From: an uncultured Chlamydiae bacterium
Lineage (GTDB): Bacteria > Chlamydiota > Chlamydiia > Chlamydiales > 2-12-FULL-49-11
Direction of reading: 5' to 3'
Assembly: GCA_937996705.1 (NCBI GenBank)
Contig: CALKUQ010000021.1
Coordinates: forward strand, 1 to 64,000
DNA: 64,000 nucleotides
In this document: positions 53,922-61,080 of the stretch, piece by piece
Layout: the number at the start of each line of letters is the position of its first letter
How positions within the stretch are numbered: position 1 is the first letter of the stretch
The notes under the pieces: model-generated
What the model was told of the DNA's origin: nothing
What the model saw: only the letters and a program-made list of their open reading frames with translations
The model's database searches: none
Made by a program: the position numbers and the translations under genes

Positions 53922-55277
53922 TTATTCTGGACTACACAGAGCAAAACGCTCAGGGGCGATCCTTGAATAGTTCAAAGGGGCAAGGAGTCGGATGAGCTGA
54001 ATTTCTTCATCAGACATCTTATGCCTTTTAGCAAATTCTACAGGGTCTTTTCTGTACGATTCAACCATTGATCGAACACTCTTTAAAACAGAATGCTCTC
54101 TTCTAAAATCGGGAAATTCCTTTCTAAAAGCGGAAGTATCAATAGCCACCCTACCAAGAGCTCGTATCATCCAAGCATGAACAGGAGCTTTATCTCCTGA
54201 CATGATATCCAAAAATTCGGCTCCTAAAACTCCCATCAATAAAGGAATTTCAAAAGAGGAAAATCCCCCTCTCCCTAATGCTCTAGCAATTGCATTTTGG
54301 AGGTCTGGTTGAGTCGTACACCCCTCTTCACCGATATGAAACACTCTATGCGGATTTTCGATTGCAAGTCTCTCTCTTTCTTTGACAATACATACGATCG
54401 CTCTTGTAAAGTCATCCATATGCATGTAAGACCACCCATTTTCATGTTGACTCCCCGGATAAAATCTAGCGAGATACGATTTTTCGGCAACCAACGTAAT
54501 TGTTTTAGCAAGCCCTTCATTATTGCAATGATCTTCATAAACAGAAGGGATTCTCACTACAACTGTTGGAAAAGAAGCTCTACTTGTAATCAATTCCGCT
54601 TCTACTTTTGAGGCCGGATAAACATAATCTTTTCTCAAAGCGCCCTCTTCTGTTAACACTCCCTTCCCGGGGGCTGGAGCGTAAACAGCTTGAGAACTTC
54701 CTAGAATGAATTGACCTACACGGAATCCTTTTTTCTTTAAGACATGCAAAATATTTTCGGTTGTTTTTACATTTACCTCTTGATAAACATCGGGATCAGG
54801 AGTTTTTTCAAAACCATATATACCCGCCAAGTGAATTACAGAGGCTATTTCTTTAGTATGATAGGTCTCCTCAATAAAATCTAAAAGCTCCTTGATCTCC
54901 GATTGCTGCGTAAGATCTATTTTTTTTAACGCTAAGGTTGAAGAGACAATATCGGTTCCCTTACACCCCCTTCCCAGACCAATCACAGAGTAACCCTCCT
55001 CCTCCAGTCGCTTCACCACATGAGGCCCCAATCTCCCATTATAACCGGTTAGAATTACAATAGGTCTTTCTGAAGCTGGCAATTTGTCCATAACCCACTC
55101 TTCTATTTTTTCGCATGTTGGTTTTGATCTAACAGGTTCAAAAGGGTCGACCTTCCAATCAGGACGTGGAGTCTCAGGTCTTGGAGTCCAAACCTTTTTT
55201 CCTCTCTCTCCAAATATCATACTCCCTGCACCTACCGCACCCAAAGCGTAAGCTAATGTTCTCCCAACACTCAACAT
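53922..55277 (-). CDS. Extended-SDR NAD(P)-dependent epimerase/reductase-like protein
   Basis: 451 residues. After a hydrophobic N-terminus ('LAYALGAVGAGSMIFG') and a Pro-rich linker, the Rossmann domain starts 'VILTGYNGRLGPHVV' (GxxGxxG 78-84), with 'HLAGIYG', Ser194/195 and the catalytic Tyr220-x3-Lys224 ('YVYPASK'). The extended C-terminal domain binds an unknown substrate. The N-terminal 70 residues are atypical for housekeeping epimerases. GAGGAG Shine-Dalgarno before the ATG. Divergent from another SDR-fold gene across AT-rich DNA. Confidence 0.85.
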   Translation of the reverse strand: MLSVGRTLAYALGAVGAGSMIFGERGKKVWTPRPETPRPDWKVDPFEPVRSKPTCEKIEEWVMDKLPASERPIVILTGYNGRLGPHVVKRLEEEGYSVIGLGRGCKGTDIVSSTLALKKIDLTQQSEIKELLDFIEETYHTKEIASVIHLAGIYGFEKTPDPDVYQEVNVKTTENILHVLKKKGFRVGQFILGSSQAVYAPAPGKGVLTEEGALRKDYVYPASKVEAELITSRASFPTVVVRIPSVYEDHCNNEGLAKTITLVAEKSYLARFYPGSQHENGWSYMHMDDFTRAIVCIVKERERLAIENPHRVFHIGEEGCTTQPDLQNAIARALGRGGFSSFEIPLLMGVLGAEFLDIMSGDKAPVHAWMIRALGRVAIDTSAFRKEFPDFRREHSVLKSVRSMVESYRKDPVEFAKRHKMSDEEIQLIRLLAPLNYSRIAPERFALCSPE

Positions 55278-55508
55278 GAAAAGCTCCTCATTAATATTAA
55301 TAATTATAAGTATTTTAATGTTATATAATTAATTATGCAATATTTTACTAAGATTATAACATAATTATCGACTTAAATAATCGCAAACATCTTATAATCA
55401 GAATGATATGATATTTCAAAAAGAATGAAAAATCAACAAAAAATTATCTTTTTTATAATTAACTAATTATATTATAATTATGAATATTAATAAAAAGGAG
55501 CTTGATCT
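55278..55508. promoter_or_regulatory. AT-rich divergent promoter region between two SDR-fold genes
   Basis: 231 bp, very AT-rich, with several TAATTAT/ATAATTA palindromes near each gene (around 55295-55345 and 55455-55490). Comparable TAATTAT-rich leaders precede the genes starting at 9900 (minus) and 8537 (minus). Likely holds the two promoters; exact -35/-10 elements cannot be picked in such sequence. Confidence 0.5.
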
Positions 55509-56987
55509 ATGTCAGTAATTTTAAATACAGTTAGAGGCCACCTACCCGCCTTAGCCTACGCATGCGAAAGATTCACAGGCTTCAAAGATCCGATAGATCT
55601 CGAATTTTTCCAAGTCTCCAAAGTCCCTACCACCCCTCCAAAATTTGAAGTCGCTGCCAAAGCTCCAGAAAAATCCTTTTTAGCGGGATGCGCAGCTAAA
55701 GTTGAAAAATTTGTAAAAAGGCTTGAACATAACACTGCTCTCCCTATTCGGGATTGCTTCTTTGAACGAACAGATATAGAAATGCTCATAATTCCCGGGG
55801 GAAGTGCAGGTACAGCGAGAGCCCTTGCAACTTCATGGGTTAAAGCAAATCCTAAGCGCGAAGTAACATTCATTGTTCGTTCTAAAAAAGATGTTCTCGA
55901 AATTAAAGCGCTTCAAGGGAGAGATCATTGGATTGTACTTTCAGATTTTGGTTATAAGGATAAAAAAACCCTTCACAAAACACTCGATGTCACTTTCAAA
56001 GACTTAAATATTTCAAAAATTGCTATGGTCTGTTGTGTAGGTAGCGCAATTCTCAGCGGGAGCCAAACCTTTGCTGAGGTAAATATTTCCCCCGTCATCA
56101 ATACCTCAAAAGCGATTCTAAAATACTCAAAAGCTACTAGCGTGAAAGACATCACCCTCATCAATATTAGCTCAATTGCGGCAAGCATCATCGACCCTGA
56201 AAAGTGCTCTTATGTAAAATCTAGGGTAAGAGCTGATCAAGACCTTCTTGCGCTAGCAAGAAGGAAAAGAATAAAAGACCCAGAACTCACTCTGAAAGCT
56301 CTCTCTTTGAGACCTGGAATGATTAAATCGGCCTTTGAACCTAGTGGAGATTTTTGCCCTTGGGATATGGAACAATTTGTAAATATGCCTTTTTTAATTG
56401 TCCCAGGATCGGGAAAGCAAGAAATTCCGGTCCTTGATGTTGATGATTTAGTTGATGTTATTTTGAACTGTGTTGATTCTAAAGAACAACTTTCTGAAAT
56501 TATTGATGCCATTACCCAGCACCGTGTTACCTACAATGAAATTATGGAGATGTACTTAAATCGTCGAAACCGAAACATCCCTAAAGTTTATATCCCATTA
56601 GGGGTTATGCAAGAAGTTTCAAACACAATTCCTTATGGAAAAATCGCCCCCTACTCCGGGATGTTATTTGAAGTAATGGATCACAAAGAAGTGCCCGCCA
56701 TATCGCACAAACGATTTGAAGAATTGCTAGGCAGGCCTTCTAAGAGCATCGAAGATATCTATCCTAAAGGCCAAAAGTACGTCTTTCATGTTCCTCCGAT
56801 TAAAGAACACGCTTTAGACGCCCTTGAAAAAGCAAAATTAAAACCTGAAATTGTCCTAACGCTAACCTTAGCTATGGCTAAAGGGGCACCTTATGTAGCA
56901 GCAAGAACACTCCTGGGAAGAGCTCCACCAAAACAAGAGGGAAGATCGACCTTTGCCATTAAACCCGAGGCTCCGGCTAAATGCTAA
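55509..56987 (+). CDS. SDR/Rossmann-fold protein with altered active site, unknown
   Basis: 492 residues. A Rossmann start with unusual glycine loop 'LIIPGGSAGTARALA' (97-103), 'INISSIAAS' (catalytic-Ser region) and 'CSYVKSRVRAD', where the expected Tyr-x3-Lys is Tyr235-x3-Arg239. A long C-terminal part has 'VLDVDDLVDVILNCV', as in extended SDRs, then a region without recognised domain. AAGGAG Shine-Dalgarno. Distant relative of the divergent neighbour; may be a binding protein and not an active oxidoreductase. Confidence 0.75.
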   Translation: MSVILNTVRGHLPALAYACERFTGFKDPIDLEFFQVSKVPTTPPKFEVAAKAPEKSFLAGCAAKVEKFVKRLEHNTALPIRDCFFERTDIEMLIIPGGSAGTARALATSWVKANPKREVTFIVRSKKDVLEIKALQGRDHWIVLSDFGYKDKKTLHKTLDVTFKDLNISKIAMVCCVGSAILSGSQTFAEVNISPVINTSKAILKYSKATSVKDITLINISSIAASIIDPEKCSYVKSRVRADQDLLALARRKRIKDPELTLKALSLRPGMIKSAFEPSGDFCPWDMEQFVNMPFLIVPGSGKQEIPVLDVDDLVDVILNCVDSKEQLSEIIDAITQHRVTYNEIMEMYLNRRNRNIPKVYIPLGVMQEVSNTIPYGKIAPYSGMLFEVMDHKEVPAISHKRFEELLGRPSKSIEDIYPKGQKYVFHVPPIKEHALDALEKAKLKPEIVLTLTLAMAKGAPYVAARTLLGRAPPKQEGRSTFAIKPEAPAKC

Positions 56988-56990
56988 TGG

Positions 56991-57260
56991 TTATTTTGCC
57001 TTAGGAGCAGCGGCTTGTGGTGCAATAGGAGCAGCGGCTTCTGCTGCACGACGTCTTTGCTCTTCCACAACCGCTGTTATGTGCCGAACAAACGCATCTG
57101 TAGCTCTTTGATTTCCTTCTTGCCAAGTAGGAATTCTTTCAGGAAGCGGCCGCGGAGGCAACATTCCATTTTGAACACAGGAGATAAGAAAACCTACAGA
57201 CCCACTCATAGTGATACTCGCTAATTGGTAAATGAAAGGCATAATTATACAGACATTCAT
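56991..57260 (-). CDS. Small unknown protein, Ala/Pro-rich tail
   Basis: 89 residues from the first ATG (57260; an internal ATG at 57242 is possible). A hydrophobic N-terminal third ('IIMPFIYQLASITMSGSVGFLISC') and a charged helix, then 'AAEAAAPIAPQAAAPKAK'. Not recognised. It lies between trpS and the SDR-like gene, 3 bases from the latter's stop. Confidence 0.5.
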   Translation of the reverse strand: MNVCIIMPFIYQLASITMSGSVGFLISCVQNGMLPPRPLPERIPTWQEGNQRATDAFVRHITAVVEEQRRRAAEAAAPIAPQAAAPKAK

Positions 57261-57278
57261 ATTTTCTTAACAAGAGAA

Positions 57279-58301
57279 TTATGTAGAAATCTTAACAAAC
57301 GGAAACTTGTATTGAATTCCCATCGCAGATCGAACTTCTGAAAGGGTTAAAGAGGCCTTCTCTTTTGCCCTATCGGTCCCCTCTTTAAGAATTGCCCAAA
57401 CTGCATCTTTATCTCCATGATACAGTTTTCTCCTCTCACGAATCGGCTTAATAACGGCGTCAAGAACTTGAATCAACCGATCTTTAACCTCTTTGTCAGA
57501 GACCGTTCCCCGTCTATACCGCTCTTTAAGCTCTTCTACAAATTGACCTTCGTTATCAAACACCTCTAAATACGAAAATGCAAGGGCTTCATCCGGATTA
57601 CCCGGATCGGTTGCTGACTTTCTTCCAGGATCACTTTTTACCTTTTTTACTTTACTTACGATCTGATCGAGCTCATCGGAGAGCAAAATTGCATTTCCTA
57701 GGGATTTAGACATTTTTGCCCCATCTGTACCTGGCAAAGAGCCCTTTAAATTGGGGTAGAGGGGCTCAGGAGCGACTAACACCTCTTTCTTGTACAATCT
57801 ATTAAACTTTCCTACAATCTCCCTTGTAAGCTCAAGCATCGGAGCCTGATCAAGGCCCACAGGGACAAGGTCTGCCTTAAAAGCCGTAATATCAGCCACT
57901 TGGTAAATTGGATACATATAAAAACCGGCGGGAACGCTCTCGTTGTACCCCTTTTGTCGGCACTCAGCTTTCACAGTCGGATTGTGCCCTAAATGTTGAA
58001 TCGAAACCAGATTCATGTAAAACATTGCTAGCTCTGGGAGCTCAGGAATACAAGATTGGATAAAAATTGAACTTTTAAGGGGATCAATCCCCACAGCTAG
58101 ATAGTCGCATACCACCTCGTGGATATTTGATCTCACTTTGCCAACATCGTCGTAATTGTCAGTAAGAGCCTGAGCGTCAGCTAGCATGATATACGTTTCG
58201 CACGTCTCCTGAAGCTCCACTCTCTTTACAAGCGACCCCACATAGTGCCCCAAATGGAGCGCTCCCGTCGGTCTATCCCCTGTCAATACAACTTTTTTCA
58301 T
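57279..58301 (-). CDS. trpS: Tryptophanyl-tRNA synthetase
   Basis: Class I synthetase charging tRNA-Trp. 340 residues: HIGH-type 'GALHLGHYVGS', 'QVADITAFKADLVPVGLDQ' and 'KMSKS' in 'GAKMSKSLGNAI'. Complete and normal in length. A conserved housekeeping gene among effector-like genes. Confidence 0.97.
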   Translation of the reverse strand: MKKVVLTGDRPTGALHLGHYVGSLVKRVELQETCETYIMLADAQALTDNYDDVGKVRSNIHEVVCDYLAVGIDPLKSSIFIQSCIPELPELAMFYMNLVSIQHLGHNPTVKAECRQKGYNESVPAGFYMYPIYQVADITAFKADLVPVGLDQAPMLELTREIVGKFNRLYKKEVLVAPEPLYPNLKGSLPGTDGAKMSKSLGNAILLSDELDQIVSKVKKVKSDPGRKSATDPGNPDEALAFSYLEVFDNEGQFVEELKERYRRGTVSDKEVKDRLIQVLDAVIKPIRERRKLYHGDKDAVWAILKEGTDRAKEKASLTLSEVRSAMGIQYKFPFVKIST

Positions 58302-58376
58302 AAACCTCAGATTCTACCCCCTCGCTCTAATAAATCTCCAGTTTTTTTAAGCAAAGGGAGTTTTAAACCCGGCCAG

Positions 58377-59120
58377 CTACTTAGTCCATCCAAAAAACGA
58401 CCGAACATTTTCACAAATATCACACACTCTCTCGCTCAACGATCCAAGAGTGCCGGAAATATTGGACACTCTCTCGCTGATGGAATCAAATACAATTGCA
58501 TATTTTGTTTTTTCCAAACTCTTGCCTTGGCACAAAGTAGAAGTATAAAACTTGAGCTCACTTCGAAAGACCTCCGCATCTAAGCTTAAAGAGCGAATCG
58601 TTGAATACTCAAAACATTGATCTGGTCTGGTGTCAAAATCAGAAGGGCCTGAACATAGAACTACTGGAGTTTCCTGATACGGAGTCTGAGGTTTTATAAG
58701 CCCCTCAAGTCCGAGACTTGCTATATTTTCAAATAGCTTTCTATATAACTGGTCACAATAAAACGCCTGCTGATCTTCTCGTAACATCGACCCATCTACT
58801 ACTAATTTATAATCGTCACACTCGTATGCCAGAGGTTTAAAACCGTTATGCACTCCTAAAATGTGTTTACGTGCACCAGAGAGCCAATTTAAAGAGATGT
58901 CTAAAGTTGTTCCAGGGTAGAGGGGGGTCCAAATATGTGTTCTTGCCGGGTCAAGGAGGGCTGGTGGCCTAAGAGAATATCCAACAAGAAAAAAAATCCC
59001 CTCATCAGGGATATAATCAGGCTTTAGCAAAAACTCTTTCACTGAGAATATGTTAGGATTATCTGTAGTATTTGCTTTAAAAAAGGAAATTAGGGGACAA
59101 GCGGGTATTACTACTGCCAT
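58377..59120 (-). CDS. Unknown protein, paralogue of 59338-59946
   Basis: 247 residues, soluble, with no recognised domain. It aligns with the gene two positions upstream: 'YKLVVDGSMLRED...FYCDQLYRKLFENI' with 'ITLVIKKSPESF...VYCEELYDAIFSHL', 'TPYQETPVVLCSG' with 'TRFQATPAIACAG', and matching C-terminal 'FFGWTK' / 'YLGWRS'. GAGG Shine-Dalgarno 6 bases before the ATG. The tandem arrangement and lack of housekeeping similarity suggest a lineage-specific, possibly secreted family. Confidence 0.7.
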   Translation of the reverse strand: MAVVIPACPLISFFKANTTDNPNIFSVKEFLLKPDYIPDEGIFFLVGYSLRPPALLDPARTHIWTPLYPGTTLDISLNWLSGARKHILGVHNGFKPLAYECDDYKLVVDGSMLREDQQAFYCDQLYRKLFENIASLGLEGLIKPQTPYQETPVVLCSGPSDFDTRPDQCFEYSTIRSLSLDAEVFRSELKFYTSTLCQGKSLEKTKYAIVFDSISERVSNISGTLGSLSERVCDICENVRSFFGWTK

Positions 59121-59341
59121 ATTAACCTCATATGTTTTAATTTAAATAAGCTTTTATAGCCAAGATATCCTGTTCTTCTTTCAAAAATTGGTTTTTCATC
59201 GACTACGCCCCTCTTTAAAATTGCTGAGTCCTCGCCTAATTCAAATCTGGGTACTACTCTTCGAAAAATCCCGATTTTTAAAATACTCTCTGCGTAAGAT
59301 TTTTCAAACGGGTCGATTAAAAAATGGACCAAGCAGTTCAT
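59111..59341 (-). CDS. Small protein translationally coupled between two paralogues
   Basis: 76 residues from an ATG at 59341 that overlaps the upstream stop (ATGA), basic and without membrane segment ('LIDPFEKSYAESILKIG', 'YLGYKSLFKLKHMRL'). It overlaps the start of the next gene by 10 bases. The coupling on both sides favours a real gene, but there is no homology support; a longer frame starts at 59377. Confidence 0.45.
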   Translation of the reverse strand: MNCLVHFLIDPFEKSYAESILKIGIFRRVVPRFELGEDSAILKRGVVDEKPIFERRTGYLGYKSLFKLKHMRLIWQ

Positions 59342-59946
59342 GAGCGCCAGCCAAGATAAGATAGTGTTGCTTGGCAAATAGTAAAAAATCCACTATCCGG
59401 TGAGACAAATACTACCGCATGTAATTTCTTTCCAGACTCACTAACGCCAGAACAGAGGAACTGAGTGAGCTTGCCGATTCTATCGCGCATATCTTGTGAC
59501 AACCTCGCTATTGAATATAAACTCTCATACACCTCACAATCTGGAAAAAAAAAGGATCCCGCACATGCAATTGCGGGAGTTGCTTGGAAACGAGTATCTT
59601 TTGCTAACGTCCCGGCAATCGCAGAAGTAGATAAGTGGGAAAAAATTGCATCATATAACTCTTCACAGTAAACATCTCGGTACTTAAACGATTCAGGACT
59701 CTTCTTTATCACAAGTGTAATATCACCACACACAAACTCTTCTGGTGAATAACTACCCCCTAGCTCTAAAATTTCTCTGATTCGATCTGGCATCCATTTT
59801 AAAGAACGATCATAGCGCGAGGGGATCGACATGTAGAAATTACCCTTATTCGGGGATTCCCTTAAAAGAAGATAGGGGGTATCGGAACCTCTATCTGTTA
59901 AGAACTGTGATAAACCACCAATCGCATTGAGGTTAAAACTACTCAT
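59338..59946 (-). CDS. Unknown protein, paralogue of 58377-59120
   Basis: 202 residues from an ATG at 59946 (AGGA 10 bases upstream); a longer frame from 59988 is less likely. Soluble, with no recognised domain; shares the central 'Y-C-(D/E)-x-L-Y' and 'Q-x-T-P' blocks and the C-terminal G-W ending with the 247-residue protein. First gene of a three-gene cluster. Confidence 0.68.
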   Translation of the reverse strand: MSSFNLNAIGGLSQFLTDRGSDTPYLLLRESPNKGNFYMSIPSRYDRSLKWMPDRIREILELGGSYSPEEFVCGDITLVIKKSPESFKYRDVYCEELYDAIFSHLSTSAIAGTLAKDTRFQATPAIACAGSFFFPDCEVYESLYSIARLSQDMRDRIGKLTQFLCSGVSESGKKLHAVVFVSPDSGFFTICQATLSYLGWRS

Positions 59947-60197
59947 GTTGAAAATTCCTAAATTACACCCCCCTCCAGCTGCCAACACTTTCCACCTCTA
60001 GTTTTGTTTTGCAACATATTAAAGAAACTGTAAATTTTTTGTAAATTAAAAATTTATAATACTTGCTAGTCAAGGGAATTTTTAAAAATTGAATGTCTCT
60101 TAAGCCTTTTCCCTCGCAATAAAAAATTATTTTTTATAACTTGCAAAATATTTATATAAAAACATGATTAAATCCAACAAACAAATAGGTTTTAATT

Positions 60198-60518
60198 ATG
60201 GCAACACCATTAGAGAAAATTCACTTTCAAATAGAGGTGCCCCACGAGATGTTTGGCTCTGAAATTCAGCATGTTGAACTCGATGTAAACCCAGGTGAAA
60301 CAAAAAGCAACCTATGCAGACAACTCGCCCAAGTAATTCAAACCATGGGAAATTTCTCCGACCTAGAGACCCTCCCAGGCCGTATTGAGCTCATTCATAA
60401 AAAAGTAGTTATTGGCACCGCAGAATGTCCCTCAATAAATGCCCTACACCACATCCCCAAGCACACAGAAGCTGGGAGATCCCTCCGAGACCCCATCCAT
60501 ATTTTAGTCGCAAAATAA
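60198..60518 (+). CDS. Small unknown protein
   Basis: 106 residues, a mixed alpha/beta pattern ('IHFQIEVPHEMFGSEIQHVELDV', read in part) with no Cys cluster or membrane segment. AGG about 10 bases before the ATG and a TATATAAAA-like AT-rich leader. Not recognised. Confidence 0.6.
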   Translation: MATPLEKIHFQIEVPHEMFGSEIQHVELDVNPGETKSNLCRQLAQVIQTMGNFSDLETLPGRIELIHKKVVIGTAECPSINALHHIPKHTEAGRSLRDPIHILVAK

Positions 60519-60640
60519 AAGAACTGGCATACTAATCCTTTTCAATCTTTCAAAAATTCCAAATTGCAAGGGGTGACCTTATCACAATCCCCTCAAACCT
60601 GGACTTCAGGACGTATGACCCCAATCTTGTTCTTATTAAT

Positions 60641-60973
60641 TTAACCTAACATTTTACAATTTGTTCCCATGCAAATACTATCGCCATTCATGCATCTACA
60701 ATCTTTAGAGCCGCTACAACAAACACAATCGTAATTTACAAAATAAACAGCCGCTACCCCATTAAAAATCGGACTACTAGCTCCTGGTACACACTTGGTA
60801 GGAGAACTCAACCCAAAATCGTCTGGCTCACAGGTCGATCGAAACTGACATAAGCCTGTACAACTAGTACCACTAAGCCCCTCAGATTGAAGAAGATTAC
60901 AACTACCTTGAATGCTTAGAGTTACAGGTCTCAATGTTCCATCAATCATATACTGATTCATTGGTTCTGACAT
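60641..60973 (-). CDS. Small cysteine-rich protein
   Basis: 110 residues with 12 Cys, concentrated in 'CTGLCQFRSTC' and the C-terminal 'CVCCSGSKDCRCMNGDSIC'. No signal peptide. AAGGAG lies 6 bases before the ATG, a strong start. The C-C-x-G-S-x2-C spacing resembles the Cys arms of the 34-42 kb proteins, though no alignment is possible by eye. Function unknown; candidate disulfide-linked surface or secreted protein. Confidence 0.72.
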   Translation of the reverse strand: MSEPMNQYMIDGTLRPVTLSIQGSCNLLQSEGLSGTSCTGLCQFRSTCEPDDFGLSSPTKCVPGASSPIFNGVAAVYFVNYDCVCCSGSKDCRCMNGDSICMGTNCKMLG

Positions 60974-61080
60974 TTTAATCTCCTTTTAATAAATACTCTT
61001 ATTTAGATGTATTTTAGTCCATGGCGTATATTTATATAATCTATTGATTGTCAATTAATTAGAATCTAAATGGAGTTTTA

